Assembly: GCA_964492335.1 (NCBI GenBank)
Contig: CAZBJX010000026.1
Coordinates: 1-27,877, forward strand
Length of the DNA: 27,877 bases
Direction of reading: 5' to 3'
From: JAFGCL01 sp964492335
Lineage (GTDB): Bacteria > Chloroflexota > Dehalococcoidia > UBA2247 > RBG-13-53-26
A program made the position numbers and the translations under genes. The notes under the pieces are model-generated. The model did no database searches. It saw nothing but the letters and a program-made list of their open reading frames with translations, and had not been told where the DNA came from. Positions 8,300 to 16,749 of this stretch are shown here, one piece after another (position 1 is the stretch's first letter; every line of letters begins with the position of its first letter).

Positions 8300-9792
8300 G
8301 CGCCCGGCCCGGCCTCGGGAAGGAAGATGCGCCGGCGGTTATCGGCCGGACCCAGAGCGTCTGCCCGGTCTGCCTGGGAAGGCTGCCCGCCGAGCGGGTC
8401 AGGGAGGGCGACAGCGTCTTCCTGCGGAAGGCCTGCCCCGAGCACGGGGAGTTCCGGACCATCATCTGGCGGGGCCCCCCCGACTACCTCTCCTGGCAGC
8501 AGCAGAAGGTGCCGGAGCATCCCCGGGCGCCTCTCGCGCCGGTGGTGGAGGGATGCCCGTTCGACTGCGGCCTGTGCCCGGACCACTGGCAGGAGATCTG
8601 CTGCGCCCAGATCGAGGTGACCGAGCGCTGCAATCTGGGGTGCCCGGTGTGCTTCGCCGATGCCGGGGAGGGGCAGGGTGCCCGGCCGGTGGACGGCCCC
8701 GGCGGGGGAGGCCGCAGCGAGGGGCCGGCCGGCGACCCTTCGCTGGAAGAGCTGGTGCATCGGCTGGAGATGGTCCGGGGCGCCACCGGCGCCTGCAATA
8801 TCCAGCTCTCCGGGGGGGAGCCGACGGTGCGGGACGATCTGCCGGACATCATACGGGCGGCACGGTCGCTGGGGCACACCTTCTTCCAGCTCAATACCAA
8901 CGGCATAAGGCTGGGGGAGGACCCGGGCTATGTGCAGGCGCTGGCCGAGGCGGGCCTGGGCTGGGTGTTCCTGCAGTTCGACGGGACCAGGGACGAGATC
9001 TACCGGCGCCTGCGGGGGCGCAGCCTGCTGGTGGCGAAGGAGCGGGCCATTGCCGCCTGCCGCCGGGCGCAGCTGGGGGTGGTGCTGGTGCCCACCCTGG
9101 TGCCGGGGGTCAACACCGGCAACATCGGGGACATGGTGCGCTATGCTCTGAAAGGGATGCCGGTGATCAAGGGGGTGCATTTCCAGCCGGTGAGCTACTT
9201 CGGCCGGTACCCGCACCCGCCCCGGGATGAGGACCGATTCACCCTGCCGGAGGTGATGCGGGCGCTGGAAGAACAGACAGACGGGCTGCTGAGGGCGGCT
9301 GATCTGGCGCCTTCCGACTGCGAGAGCTCCGTCTGCTCTTTTCACGGGGACTTCATCTACATGGGGGATGGCCGGCTGACCCCTTCGGGGAAGGGCCAGA
9401 ACGGGTGCGGTTGCGGTCCGGGGCGCGGCCGCGCGGAAGCGGTGTCCAGGTCGAGGAACTTCGTCAGGAGCCGCTGGCGGCTCCACGGCGGCGCCGGGTG
9501 CTGCGGCCCCGAGAGCAGCCCCTCCGGGCAGGGCAGCTGGGATGCGGTCCTGGACAGGGTCAGGAACCACCGGCTGAGCATCACCTGCATGGCCTTTCAG
9601 GATGCCTGGAACATGGACCTGGAGCGCCTGCGGTCCTGCTGCGTTGCCGTCATCGACAGCGGCCGGACCATACCATTCTGCGCCTACAACCTGACGGGCA
9701 GGGACGGCCGCTCGTTGTACAGGGGAACAGCGTCGACGTCCGGGGCCGGCGCGCCGGCGAAGGCGGCAAGCGACGCCCGGAAGAAGGGGTGA
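8296..9792 (+). CDS. radical SAM protein, MJ0619/TrsS-like
   Basis: 498 residues. Seen: an N-terminal Cys-rich region (CPVC, CPEHGEF, CPFDCGLCPDH) as in the MJ0619/tetraether-synthase group, then the [4Fe-4S]-SAM motif CNLGCPVC (Cys112, 116, 119), QLSGGEPTVRDDLPDII and LNTNGIRLG of the radical SAM barrel, and a C-terminal half with further cysteines (CGCGP, GCCGP, SCCVAVIDSG, PFCAYNLTGRDG). This matches what NCBI calls the radical SAM (seleno)protein TrsS family of aldehyde oxidoreductase cassettes; I recall that from memory. GTG at 8296 overlaps the previous stop as GTGA. All relevant positions here are Cys, with no in-frame TGA. It may modify the cofactor or the enzyme; the reaction is unknown. 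Confidence 0.85.
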   Translation: MSARPGLGKEDAPAVIGRTQSVCPVCLGRLPAERVREGDSVFLRKACPEHGEFRTIIWRGPPDYLSWQQQKVPEHPRAPLAPVVEGCPFDCGLCPDHWQEICCAQIEVTERCNLGCPVCFADAGEGQGARPVDGPGGGGRSEGPAGDPSLEELVHRLEMVRGATGACNIQLSGGEPTVRDDLPDIIRAARSLGHTFFQLNTNGIRLGEDPGYVQALAEAGLGWVFLQFDGTRDEIYRRLRGRSLLVAKERAIAACRRAQLGVVLVPTLVPGVNTGNIGDMVRYALKGMPVIKGVHFQPVSYFGRYPHPPRDEDRFTLPEVMRALEEQTDGLLRAADLAPSDCESSVCSFHGDFIYMGDGRLTPSGKGQNGCGCGPGRGRAEAVSRSRNFVRSRWRLHGGAGCCGPESSPSGQGSWDAVLDRVRNHRLSITCMAFQDAWNMDLERLRSCCVAVIDSGRTIPFCAYNLTGRDGRSLYRGTASTSGAGAPAKAASDARKKG

Positions 9793-9798
9793 GGGCTG

Positions 9799-10197
9799 AT
9801 GAAGATCGCGGTTGCGGCCACTGGAAACACCATGGAGGATGTGGTGCCGGACACCTTCGAGGAGAGCCGGTATCTGCTGATCGTGGAAACCGATGACGGC
9901 AGCTGCCACGTCTTCCCCAACCCGGAGGCGGGGGAGGGGCCCGGCCTGGCCATGGCCCGGGAGATCATCAGTCAGGACTGCGAGGCGGTGATCTGCGGCA
10001 GCCTCGAGAAGCCCGCCTACGATGAGCTGATGATAGCTCAGGTGACCCGCTACCTGGGGCCGAACCTGAGGGCCTCGGAGGCGCTGCGCCTGATGGAGGC
10101 CTACCAGTTGGACATCATCCGGGTGCCCAAAGGGGAGGTGTATGATCCCCACTGGCACGAGCACAGCCCCTCCGGCTGCGATGGCCACGACCACTGA
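9799..10197 (+). CDS. NifX/NifB-type Fe-Mo cofactor-binding-like small protein
   Basis: 132 residues with the dinitrogenase iron-molybdenum cofactor fold: MKIAVAATGN start, ESRYLLIVETDDG, GPGLAMAREIISQDCEAVICG. Relatives (NifX, NafY, the NifB C-terminus, orange protein) bind Mo-Fe-S clusters or their precursors. The C-terminus is a His-rich tail (HWHEHSPSGCDGHDH) that looks metal-binding. It starts 6 nt after the radical SAM gene, so it is co-transcribed. Inference: a carrier of metal or cofactor intermediate for the aldehyde oxidoreductase; there are no nitrogenase genes nearby. Confidence 0.82.
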   Translation: MKIAVAATGNTMEDVVPDTFEESRYLLIVETDDGSCHVFPNPEAGEGPGLAMAREIISQDCEAVICGSLEKPAYDELMIAQVTRYLGPNLRASEALRLMEAYQLDIIRVPKGEVYDPHWHEHSPSGCDGHDH

Positions 10198-10218
10198 TGC
10201 CGGGGAGACGGGGGCCAT

Positions 10219-11583
10219 ATGTTCGGGAGCTTGATGACCAGGACGCCGCTGGACGACTGGATTGCCGGGAAGATCGGCGTGCCGCCGGGTGCGCTGGTCC
10301 GGCAGGCCGTCGAAGACTATCAGCTGGCCCGGCTCCGGGAGACCGTGGGCCTGGTCAAGGAGAGGAGCTCCTTCTACCGGTCCCGGCTCTCCGGGGTCGA
10401 TCCCGGCGGGATCGCCAGCTTCGACGCCTTCGCCCGGCTGCCGCTGACCACGCCGGAGGACATCGCCCAGGATCCCGGTGCGCTGGTCTGCGCCCCGCAG
10501 AGCGAGATCGAGCGGATCGTCAGCCTGCAGTCGTCGGGCACCACCGGCCGGCCGAAACGTATCTTCTTCACCAGGCAGGACCAGGAGCTGACCATAGACT
10601 TCTTCGACCACGGCATGCGCAACCTGGTCGGGCCCGGCGACCGGGTCGCCATCCTGCTGCCGTGGGAGCAGCCGGGGAGCGTGGGGGACCTGCTGCGGCT
10701 GGCCCTCGAGCGGATGGGCGCCCACCCCATTCCCTGGGGGCCGGTGCATGATGCCGCCGCAGCGGTCCGGGCCGCCGCGGAGCAGGGGGCCACGTCCATG
10801 GTCGGCATCCCCACCCATGTCCTGGGCATGGCCCGCCATCGGCAGGGGCCGGCGCTGGCGGGCCGCATCAGGAGCGTCCTGCTGACCACCGATAACGTGC
10901 CCGGGTCGATCGCCAGGGCCATAGAGGGCGCCTGGGGCTGCCGGGTGTTCAACCACTACGGGATGACGGAGATGGGCCTGGGTGGGGGGGTGCAGTGCCA
11001 GGCCCGGTCGGCCCTCCACGTGAGGGAGGCCGACCTCTACTTCGAGATCATCGACCCGCAGAGCCTGCTGGCGCTCCCCGAGGGCCACACGGGGGAAGTG
11101 GTGTTCACCACGCTCACCCGCCGCGGCATGCCGCTGGTCCGCTACCGCACCGGGGACATCAGCCGCTTCGTGCCCGGGACCTGCCCCTGCGGCTCGTCGC
11201 TGCGGCAGTTGGACATCATCAGGGGCAGGGTGGCGGGACGCAAGAGGCTGGCCGGGGAGGCCTTCTCTCTGGCCGAGCTGGACGAAGCGGTGTTCGAGGT
11301 CGACGGGGTGCTGGACTACCGCTGCCAGTTGCTGGATGCCCGGGGGCAGGAGGCCCTGGCCGTCGATGTGGTCGGCGTGGAGGGCGGCCCTGACGCGGGG
11401 GGTGCGCTGGCCCGGGAGGTCCGGCAGGCCGTTGGCCGGGTGCCCGCGGTGGCCCGGGGCCTGGCGGGGGGCAGGGTGAAGGTGATGGTGAATGTAGCCG
11501 ATGCCAGTCTGCCGGTCTCCAGGGGCACCGTCAAGAGGACGATCGCCGATCGCCGGCAGAACGCCGGAGGATGGAGCATATGA
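10219..11583 (+). CDS. AMP-forming CoA-ligase-like protein (PaaK/DVU_1553-like)
   Basis: 454 residues of the acyl-adenylate superfamily, closest in layout to phenylacetate-CoA ligase. Seen: P-loop SSGTTGRPKR (about 104-114), HYGMTEMG (about 244-252), YRTGD (about 308), a CPCG pair typical of PaaK, and the C-terminal catalytic lysine in SRGTVKR (Lys439). All core motifs are intact, so adenylation of a carboxylate is likely. The substrate is unknown, and its place in a molybdoenzyme maturation block is puzzling. It could act on the acid product of the aldehyde oxidoreductase or on a cofactor precursor. ATG 10219 follows GGGGAGACGGGGGCC. The stop overlaps the next ATG as ATGA. Confidence 0.85.
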   Translation: MFGSLMTRTPLDDWIAGKIGVPPGALVRQAVEDYQLARLRETVGLVKERSSFYRSRLSGVDPGGIASFDAFARLPLTTPEDIAQDPGALVCAPQSEIERIVSLQSSGTTGRPKRIFFTRQDQELTIDFFDHGMRNLVGPGDRVAILLPWEQPGSVGDLLRLALERMGAHPIPWGPVHDAAAAVRAAAEQGATSMVGIPTHVLGMARHRQGPALAGRIRSVLLTTDNVPGSIARAIEGAWGCRVFNHYGMTEMGLGGGVQCQARSALHVREADLYFEIIDPQSLLALPEGHTGEVVFTTLTRRGMPLVRYRTGDISRFVPGTCPCGSSLRQLDIIRGRVAGRKRLAGEAFSLAELDEAVFEVDGVLDYRCQLLDARGQEALAVDVVGVEGGPDAGGALAREVRQAVGRVPAVARGLAGGRVKVMVNVADASLPVSRGTVKRTIADRRQNAGGWSI

Positions 11584-12662
11584 TCATCGACAGCAAGGTC
11601 CTGGGCATCCTTGACAGAGCCCGTGAAGGGCGCGCTCCCGGCAAGGAAGAATGCGTTCGCATGCTCGGCTTCCCGGAGGCCTCTGCGGAAGCTGCCCTGG
11701 TCCGGGCAACTGCTGATTCCCTGATGAGGCAAAGGTATGGTGGCAGCGCGCTCATATTCGGTCAGATAGGCATCGAGATAGCGCCATGTCCCGGGAGATG
11801 CCGGTTCTGCGCCTTCTCCGAGGAGCACACCGCATTAGGCACAAGCTTCATGACAGATGAGGAGCTACTGGCCACCGCCCTCGATTTCACCCGGTCAGGG
11901 GAGCTGTGTGCCCTCTTCCTGATGACCATGCACCGCTTCGATTTCGATCGGCTGGTGAGGATCGTCCGCATGGTGCGTGAGCGGATACCGGGCCACACGC
12001 AGGTCTGTGTGAACATCGGCGACTTCGACCGGGCCCAGGCCAGGGAGCTCAGAGCCGCGGGCGTGACCGGGGCCTACCATCTGGCCCGTCTTCGGGAAGG
12101 GACCGACACAGCCCTCAGCCCTGATTCGAGAAGGGCCACTATTCGAAACATCAAAGAGGAGGGGCTGGACTGGTACTACTGCTGTGAACCGGTTGGTCCG
12201 GAACATACGCCGGGGGAGCTGGTGGAGCAGCTGTTCCTTGGCCGTGACTACGGCTGCTATCAGCACGGCGCCATGGCCCGCGTGCACCTGCCCTCATCGC
12301 CGCTGGCCGCGTACGGCCAGGTAACCACGCTCAGGCTGGGGCAGGTGACCGCGGTGGTGGCCCTGGCCATGCTGGAGACCCTTGAGACGAAGACCATAGG
12401 GGTCCATGAGCCCAATCTCATCGGCCTGACCAGCGGCGCCAACACCATCTACGCCGAGACAGGCTCTAACCCGCGAGACACGGAGGCGGAAACCACCGGC
12501 CATCGAGGCCGGGACATCGCCGCGTGCAAGCGGATGCTGCACGAGGCGGGATTCACTCACCTGCATACGTCTCCAGGACGACGAACTCCCCTGGACCTGT
12601 GGCCGCAAGTGCCGCTTGTTCCTGAGTCCCCGTCGCCGGCCCGCGAGGCCCGCACGAAGTGA
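11580..12662 (+). CDS. radical SAM protein, biotin synthase/HydE-like
   Basis: 360 residues. Seen: the cluster motif CPGRCRFC (Cys70, 74, 77) in a radical SAM barrel like BioB, HydE and PylB. There is a helical N-terminal cap, GVTGAYHLARLREGTD (a BioB-type strand) and a C-terminal NTIYAETGSNPRDTE segment. I chose ATG at 11580, giving an ATGA overlap with the previous gene and GGAGG 9 nt upstream; an ATG at 11571 abuts that GGAGG and is less likely. G+C is visibly lower (about 57% in sampled stretches) than in the neighbours (above 70%), a hint of separate history. Its role in the cassette is unknown; methylation or rearrangement of a cofactor is possible. Confidence 0.85.
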   Translation: MIIDSKVLGILDRAREGRAPGKEECVRMLGFPEASAEAALVRATADSLMRQRYGGSALIFGQIGIEIAPCPGRCRFCAFSEEHTALGTSFMTDEELLATALDFTRSGELCALFLMTMHRFDFDRLVRIVRMVRERIPGHTQVCVNIGDFDRAQARELRAAGVTGAYHLARLREGTDTALSPDSRRATIRNIKEEGLDWYYCCEPVGPEHTPGELVEQLFLGRDYGCYQHGAMARVHLPSSPLAAYGQVTTLRLGQVTAVVALAMLETLETKTIGVHEPNLIGLTSGANTIYAETGSNPRDTEAETTGHRGRDIAACKRMLHEAGFTHLHTSPGRRTPLDLWPQVPLVPESPSPAREARTK

Positions 12663-13381
12663 TGGAAGAGGATGCCGTCAGCCTGTACGAGAACGAGGGG
12701 TTCCAGGCGGCCAGCCGGGAGGCCCTGCGGCCGGGCGGCCTGGAGCTGACGACGAAGGCCATGGAGGCCGCGGGGTTGGCCCGGGGGAGCCGCATCCTGG
12801 ACATCGGCTGCGGCTGCGGCAAGACGGTGGAGTACCTGGGCGATGCCCTGGGCATGCGGGCGGCGGGGGTCGATGTGTCCCGCGAGATGGTGACGAAGGC
12901 CAGGAGGCTCAACCCCGCGCTGGCCATTGCGGTGGGGGACGCCGGCCGGCTGCCTTGCGCGGGCGGCTCGATGGACGGGGTGCTCTGCGAATGCGTCTAC
13001 AACCTGCTTGAGGACCGTCCCCGGGCCCTGGGCCAGATGCACCGGGTGCTGAGGCCGGGCGGCAAGCTGATCATCAGCGACCTGTACCTCAGAGAGAAGA
13101 CCGGGGACTTCCCCGGGCTGCCCCTGGCCACCTGCATCAACGGGATCGCCCCCCGGGAGGCGGTGGTGGCCGGGATTGGGGCGGCCGGGTTTCGCCTGGC
13201 GGCCTGGAGTGATGAGACGGCGCTCTACAAGGGGTTTGTGGCCGGGCTGATCATGAGGTACGGATCGATGTCGGTGTTCTGGGAGTCCCTGGTGGGCCCG
13301 GGCCAGAAGGCCTGCGCCATACTGGAGAGCCTCAGGAGGGTGAGGATCGGCTACTACCTCTCCATTTGGGAGAGGCAATGA
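12662..13381 (+). CDS. class I SAM-dependent methyltransferase (DVU_1556-like)
   Basis: 239 residues with a Rossmann methyltransferase core: motif I ILDIGCGCG (about 45-53), acidic AGVDVS, VGDAGRLPCAGGSMDGVLCECVYNLL, and HRVLRPGGKLIISDLY. The start overlaps the preceding stop as TGATG; GTG at 12659 is an alternative. NCBI's DVU_1556-family methyltransferase occurs in the same cassette, as I recall. The sequence does not show whether it methylates a small molecule, a cofactor or arsenic/selenium species. ArsM-like arsenite methylation is not supported by clear cysteines. Confidence 0.82.
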   Translation: MEEDAVSLYENEGFQAASREALRPGGLELTTKAMEAAGLARGSRILDIGCGCGKTVEYLGDALGMRAAGVDVSREMVTKARRLNPALAIAVGDAGRLPCAGGSMDGVLCECVYNLLEDRPRALGQMHRVLRPGGKLIISDLYLREKTGDFPGLPLATCINGIAPREAVVAGIGAAGFRLAAWSDETALYKGFVAGLIMRYGSMSVFWESLVGPGQKACAILESLRRVRIGYYLSIWERQ

Positions 13382-13454
13382 CCCCGCGTCGCCCCGGGTG
13401 CTTGCCGGGGACGATGGGCTCTTAAGAGGACTTGCCGTCCGGAAGGGAGGGAGC

Positions 13455-13997
13455 ATGGCTCCGAAGGCGCCTGAACCGAAGAGCAGTTTCGCCGCCCTGT
13501 TTGATGAGAGGGTCAGGGAGGTCCTCACCGCGGAAGAGGAACGGGCCCGGGTGGGCGAGCTGGCCTATGACTACTACAAGAGGAGCTTCGGCTGCTCCCA
13601 GTCCATGTTCCAGGCCTTCCAGGACGTCCTCGAGATCAGGGACGACTTCCTGTTCCGGGCCGTGGGAGGGCTCCAGGGCGGCGGCGGCTGCGGCCTGACC
13701 TGCGGCGCCCTGACCATGGGCTACATGCTCATCAACGCCAGGGTGGGGCGGGCCAGCATCGACCAGGGACTGGAGGCCATCCTGCCGGCCCTCGGGCCCT
13801 GCCATGAGCTCACCCTGTGGTTCAAGCCCATGTTCAAGAGCACTGTCTGCTCCGAGATCAGCGGCGTGAACTGGTTTGATCTCAGGGAAGTGGCCGGCCA
13901 CTACCTCGGCCCAAAGGGGGCCGAGACCATCGAGAAGTGCGCCCTGCTTACGGGCGCCACCGCCACCAGGGTGGCCGAGATCCTCAGCAGGCTGTGA
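13455..13997 (+). CDS. C_GCAxxG_C_C family (DVU_1555-like) protein
   Basis: 180 residues. Seen: FGCSQSMFQAF, then a glycine-rich GGLQGGGGCGLTCGALTMGYML in place of the more usual GGxxGxGxxCGAxxG, and later Cys residues in GPCHELT, STVCSEISG and EKCALL. The family binds metal or iron-sulfur clusters through its conserved cysteines and is common in anaerobes. ATG at 13455 is preceded by GGGAGGGAG. It is the last gene of the plus-strand block, 73 nt after the methyltransferase, and converges with the transporter operon. It may be a redox or electron-transfer partner in oxidoreductase maturation. Confidence 0.8.
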   Translation: MAPKAPEPKSSFAALFDERVREVLTAEEERARVGELAYDYYKRSFGCSQSMFQAFQDVLEIRDDFLFRAVGGLQGGGGCGLTCGALTMGYMLINARVGRASIDQGLEAILPALGPCHELTLWFKPMFKSTVCSEISGVNWFDLREVAGHYLGPKGAETIEKCALLTGATATRVAEILSRL

Positions 13998-14007
13998 GCC
14001 GCCGGGG

Positions 14008-14050
14008 CCCCCGGCGGCCGGGCGCGGGCCCCGGAGCGGCCGGGGCGGCG
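14008..14050. repeat. dispersed 43-bp GC-rich repeat, copy A
   Basis: Matches 20895-20937 at 41 of 43 positions on the same strand. It contains a hairpin, CCCCGG-AGCGG-CCGGGG. It lies 31 nt beyond the minus-strand ABC ATPase stop, in the 84-nt gap between convergent genes. Confidence 0.8.
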
Positions 14051-14081
14051 CCGCCGCCTTTCACGGGAGACGGCCCCCCGG

Positions 14082-14993
14082 TTAGCCCCGTTCTCCCACG
14101 GTGCCGTGGCCAAGGTCAATCCTGGCCAGGTCCCCTTCCATGCTGGAGTCTCCCTCGAAGACATTGTCGGTCTTGTCCAGGTGCGAGGCCACCATGTCGG
14201 AGGGCTCGAGGGCCGGCAGGCAGAGCTTGATCTCATTGCCCCCGGCCCTGTCACGTCCGGTGAAGATCCGCACCTCGATGCCGTAGATCTCCCTCAGGTT
14301 CTCCTCGGTGATGATGTCGTCGGGACGGCCGGCGGCCAGGATCCCTCCACGGCACATCAGGGCTACCTTGCTGGAGAAGAGCAGGGCGTGGTTGGGAAGG
14401 TGGGAGGACATCATCACCGACATCCCCTGTGTGGCCAGGCGGTTGATCATCCGCAGTATCAGCGTCTGGTTCTTGAAGTCGAGGTGGGAGGTGGGCTCGT
14501 CCAGCAGCACCACCTCCGGCTGCTGGGTTATGGTCCTGGCGATCAGCACCAGCTGTCTCTCCCCGCCGCTGATCCTGGTGTATGGCTGGTCCTTCAAGTG
14601 GTACATGCCCACCATGTCCAGCGCCTCCTCGGCAATGGCCCTGTCATGCCTGGATGGGGCCGAGAACATCCGCAGGTGCGGCGCCCTCCCCATGCACACC
14701 ACGTCCAGCACCGGGTAGGGGAAGGGCGCGCTGTGCTCCTGAAAGACGAAGCCCACCTTCCTGGCTACCTGCGACACCCGCATGGAGGCGGTATCCTGGC
14801 CGTGCAGCCTGACGCGGCCCGTTTTCAGTTTCAGGGAGCCGTTCACGCAGTTCAGGAGAGTGGTCTTGCCGCACCCGTTGGCGCCCAGAAGACACAGTAT
14901 CTCCCCCCTGGAGAGTTCGAGGTTGATCCCGGCGAAGACGTCCCTGTCCCCGTAGGCGAAGCCGGCGTCGGTGATGCTGACTACGCCCTTCAT
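14082..14993 (-). CDS. ABC transporter ATPase, FecE/MolC-like
   Basis: 303 residues. Seen: Walker A GANGCGKTT (37-45), Q-loop FVFQEH, signature ISGGERQ, Walker B VVLLDEPTSHLD and H-loop SSHLP, all intact. The EENLREIYGIEV ending is typical of siderophore/cobalamin/molybdate-type importers. A C-terminal extension of about 40 residues is not part of the usual domain. ATG directly follows the stop of the permease gene, so the pair is translationally coupled. It powers import by the permease at 14994. It is the last gene of the riboswitch-led operon. The substrate is inferred as molybdate, tungstate or a chelated form. Confidence 0.92.
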   Translation of the reverse strand: MKGVVSITDAGFAYGDRDVFAGINLELSRGEILCLLGANGCGKTTLLNCVNGSLKLKTGRVRLHGQDTASMRVSQVARKVGFVFQEHSAPFPYPVLDVVCMGRAPHLRMFSAPSRHDRAIAEEALDMVGMYHLKDQPYTRISGGERQLVLIARTITQQPEVVLLDEPTSHLDFKNQTLILRMINRLATQGMSVMMSSHLPNHALLFSSKVALMCRGGILAAGRPDDIITEENLREIYGIEVRIFTGRDRAGGNEIKLCLPALEPSDMVASHLDKTDNVFEGDSSMEGDLARIDLGHGTVGERG

Positions 14994-16061
14994 CTACGCC
15001 CAACCCCCCTTGCTTCTTCTCAGCATGTAAATGAAGAAGGGGGCGCCGATGATGGCGGTGAGTATGCCCAGAGGGATCTCCAGCGCGGTGGCCGTCCGGG
15101 CGATGTCATCCATGACCAGCAGGTAGCCGGCGCCCAGGGCGATGCTGGTGGGAAGCAGCCTCCGGTGGTCGGGGCCCACCAGCATTCGGCCGATGTGAGG
15201 GATGACCATTCCCACCCAGCCGACGATGCCGGCGCTGCACACCGCGGCGGCGGTGGCCAGGGTGCAGCAGACGATAATGAACCCCTTCAGCAGCTCTGTG
15301 TTCACGCCCAGGGAACGGGCCTCCTCATCTCCCATCGACAGCAGGTTGATCCGCCAGCTCACCAGCAAGAGCCCGAGGCTTCCTATCAGGATCGGGGCAG
15401 CCGCAGCGGCTACGCCGGACATGTCGGCCTTGGCCAGGCTGCCCATGAGCCAGAAGGTGATCTCCGGCAGCTTGCTGTACGGATCAGCCAGGTACTTGGT
15501 CACCGAGATGAAGGCGGAGAAGAGGGCGGAGATGGCTACCCCCGCCAGCACCAGCATGAGCACGGGTGTGCTCTTGTACACCCGGCTTATGAGGTATGTG
15601 GTGACCACCGCCAGAAGACCGAAGCAGAAGGCGAAGGCCTGTATCATGGCCTGGTTGCCATCGAGCATGATGGCCAGGCAGGCCCCGAAGCCGGCCCCCG
15701 CGGATACCCCGAGCAGGTCGGGGCTGACCAGCGGATTGCGAAACATGCCCTGGAAGGAGGCGCCGCTGATCGACAGCGCGGCCCCCACCATCATGGCCAG
15801 GACCGCCCGCGGCAGCCTGATCTGCCAGATCACGGCCTCCTGGGCGCCGCTCCAGCTGTGCTCGATGGGAAGGAAGGGGAGCAGCTTCGCCGCCAGGACC
15901 TGCAGGCACACCGCGGGAGAGACCCAGTAGCGGCCGCAGAAGAGCGAGCAGAGGAACAGCAGCAAGGGCAGCGCAATCAGTATGGCCAGCCTGATCCGTG
16001 ACACCCCGGAGGGCCTCTCCGGGGCGGATGTCACCCGACTGCTCATCTGCTTGAGCGTCAT
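14994..16061 (-). CDS. ABC transporter permease, FecCD/BtuC/MolB family
   Basis: About 355 residues with roughly ten hydrophobic helices, as expected for the FecCD fold. Typical segments: RLPRAVLAMMVGAALSISGASFQGMFRNPLVSPDLLGVSAGAGFGA, GVAISALFSAF, WLMGSL, GFIGWVGM-type GIVGWVGMVIPHIGRMLVGPDHR (ATPase contact loop) and the GILTAIIGAPFFIYMLRR end. I chose ATG 16061 (GGAAGG just upstream, close spacing); an in-frame ATG at 16088 has no ribosome site. The family imports iron-siderophores, cobalamin, haem, and molybdate or tungstate in H. influenzae MolBCA. The upstream Moco-type switches argue for Mo or W. Confidence 0.9.
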   Translation of the reverse strand: MTLKQMSSRVTSAPERPSGVSRIRLAILIALPLLLFLCSLFCGRYWVSPAVCLQVLAAKLLPFLPIEHSWSGAQEAVIWQIRLPRAVLAMMVGAALSISGASFQGMFRNPLVSPDLLGVSAGAGFGACLAIMLDGNQAMIQAFAFCFGLLAVVTTYLISRVYKSTPVLMLVLAGVAISALFSAFISVTKYLADPYSKLPEITFWLMGSLAKADMSGVAAAAAPILIGSLGLLLVSWRINLLSMGDEEARSLGVNTELLKGFIIVCCTLATAAAVCSAGIVGWVGMVIPHIGRMLVGPDHRRLLPTSIALGAGYLLVMDDIARTATALEIPLGILTAIIGAPFFIYMLRRSKGGWA

Positions 16062-16168
16062 GATCCTTCCAAATGACCCTCCCGACATTGGTCATGGAGG
16101 GGGCACAGGGGGCACGAGGCCCGGGACGCTGGCCCCGTGCCCTGTAGCCGGCAAGGGGGGCTGGTCAG

Positions 16169-16732
16169 TTAGCTGTTCACCATGGAGTAGTACGACCCTG
16201 TCGCGCACACCTTGCATACCGGCTGTCCGTCGACCAGGACCTCTCTATGGTCCAGGACGCCTTCGCCGCATTTGGTGCAGACCGTCCGGTGTCTTGGCCT
16301 GCCCGGCATGTCCCACTCGGAGGCGTGGACCTGCACCTCCTGCAGGCCGAGCAGCTCCTCCTCCGGTGTCTGCAGCATCAGTTCCACCCCGGCCCTGGAG
16401 TCGCCCGTGATGGCGGCTTCCCTGGGCTTGTTGCGGGAGAACACGCGCACTGCCCTGCTGGTGGGCAAATGCAGAAAGGTGGCCCCGAACCGGCCGGCAT
16501 CGATGTGCTTCAAAGTGCGCCGGCCCAGGGAGCAGCCGGTGATCGCCTGCACCGCGTCCGTCATGCAGCGGTCGATCTCCGCATACACCACCAGGTCGCG
16601 GCTGCGCACCGCCGGGTCGAGCCCCAGGGCCCGCAGGCCTGCAGCCGTCATCCTGGTCCCCAGCACCAGGCCGGGGCAGACATCACCGTGGAAACGTTTG
16701 GCCTTGTCCAGCAAGTCGTCAATACTGCCCAT
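16169..16732 (-). CDS. FmdE family protein with C-terminal zinc ribbon
   Basis: 187 residues. Residues about 12-130 match FmdE, first seen beside molybdenum and tungsten formylmethanofuran dehydrogenase. Landmarks are RFHGDVCPGLVLGTRM (family FHGHxCPG, here with Asp for the second His), DRCMTDAVQAITGCSLGRRTL and a basic middle. The C-terminus is a zinc ribbon, CTKCGEG with a second pair in CKVCATG. I chose ATG 16732 because AAGGAGG lies 5 nt upstream; an ATG at 16753 inside the previous gene lacks one. The biochemical role of FmdE is not settled; metal or pterin handling is inferred. It lies between the binding protein and the permease, so it belongs to the transport unit. Confidence 0.87.
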   Translation of the reverse strand: MGSIDDLLDKAKRFHGDVCPGLVLGTRMTAAGLRALGLDPAVRSRDLVVYAEIDRCMTDAVQAITGCSLGRRTLKHIDAGRFGATFLHLPTSRAVRVFSRNKPREAAITGDSRAGVELMLQTPEEELLGLQEVQVHASEWDMPGRPRHRTVCTKCGEGVLDHREVLVDGQPVCKVCATGSYYSMVNS

Positions 16733-16749
16733 ATTGCCCTCCTTGTGCC

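Noticed and set aside
8296..9792. Possible selenoprotein radical SAM gene
   Set aside because: Some family members are annotated as selenoproteins, but all candidate positions here are Cys codons and no in-frame TGA occurs.
8188..11088. A 966-codon open frame on the minus strand
   Set aside because: It lies antisense to four recognised genes. Its translation is low-complexity (Pro, Gly, His, Arg, Leu) with no family motifs, a usual artefact of very GC-rich coding DNA.
14106..16001. A 631-codon open frame on the plus strand
   Set aside because: Antisense to the ABC ATPase and permease genes, rich in His, Gly and Gln, with no recognisable domain.
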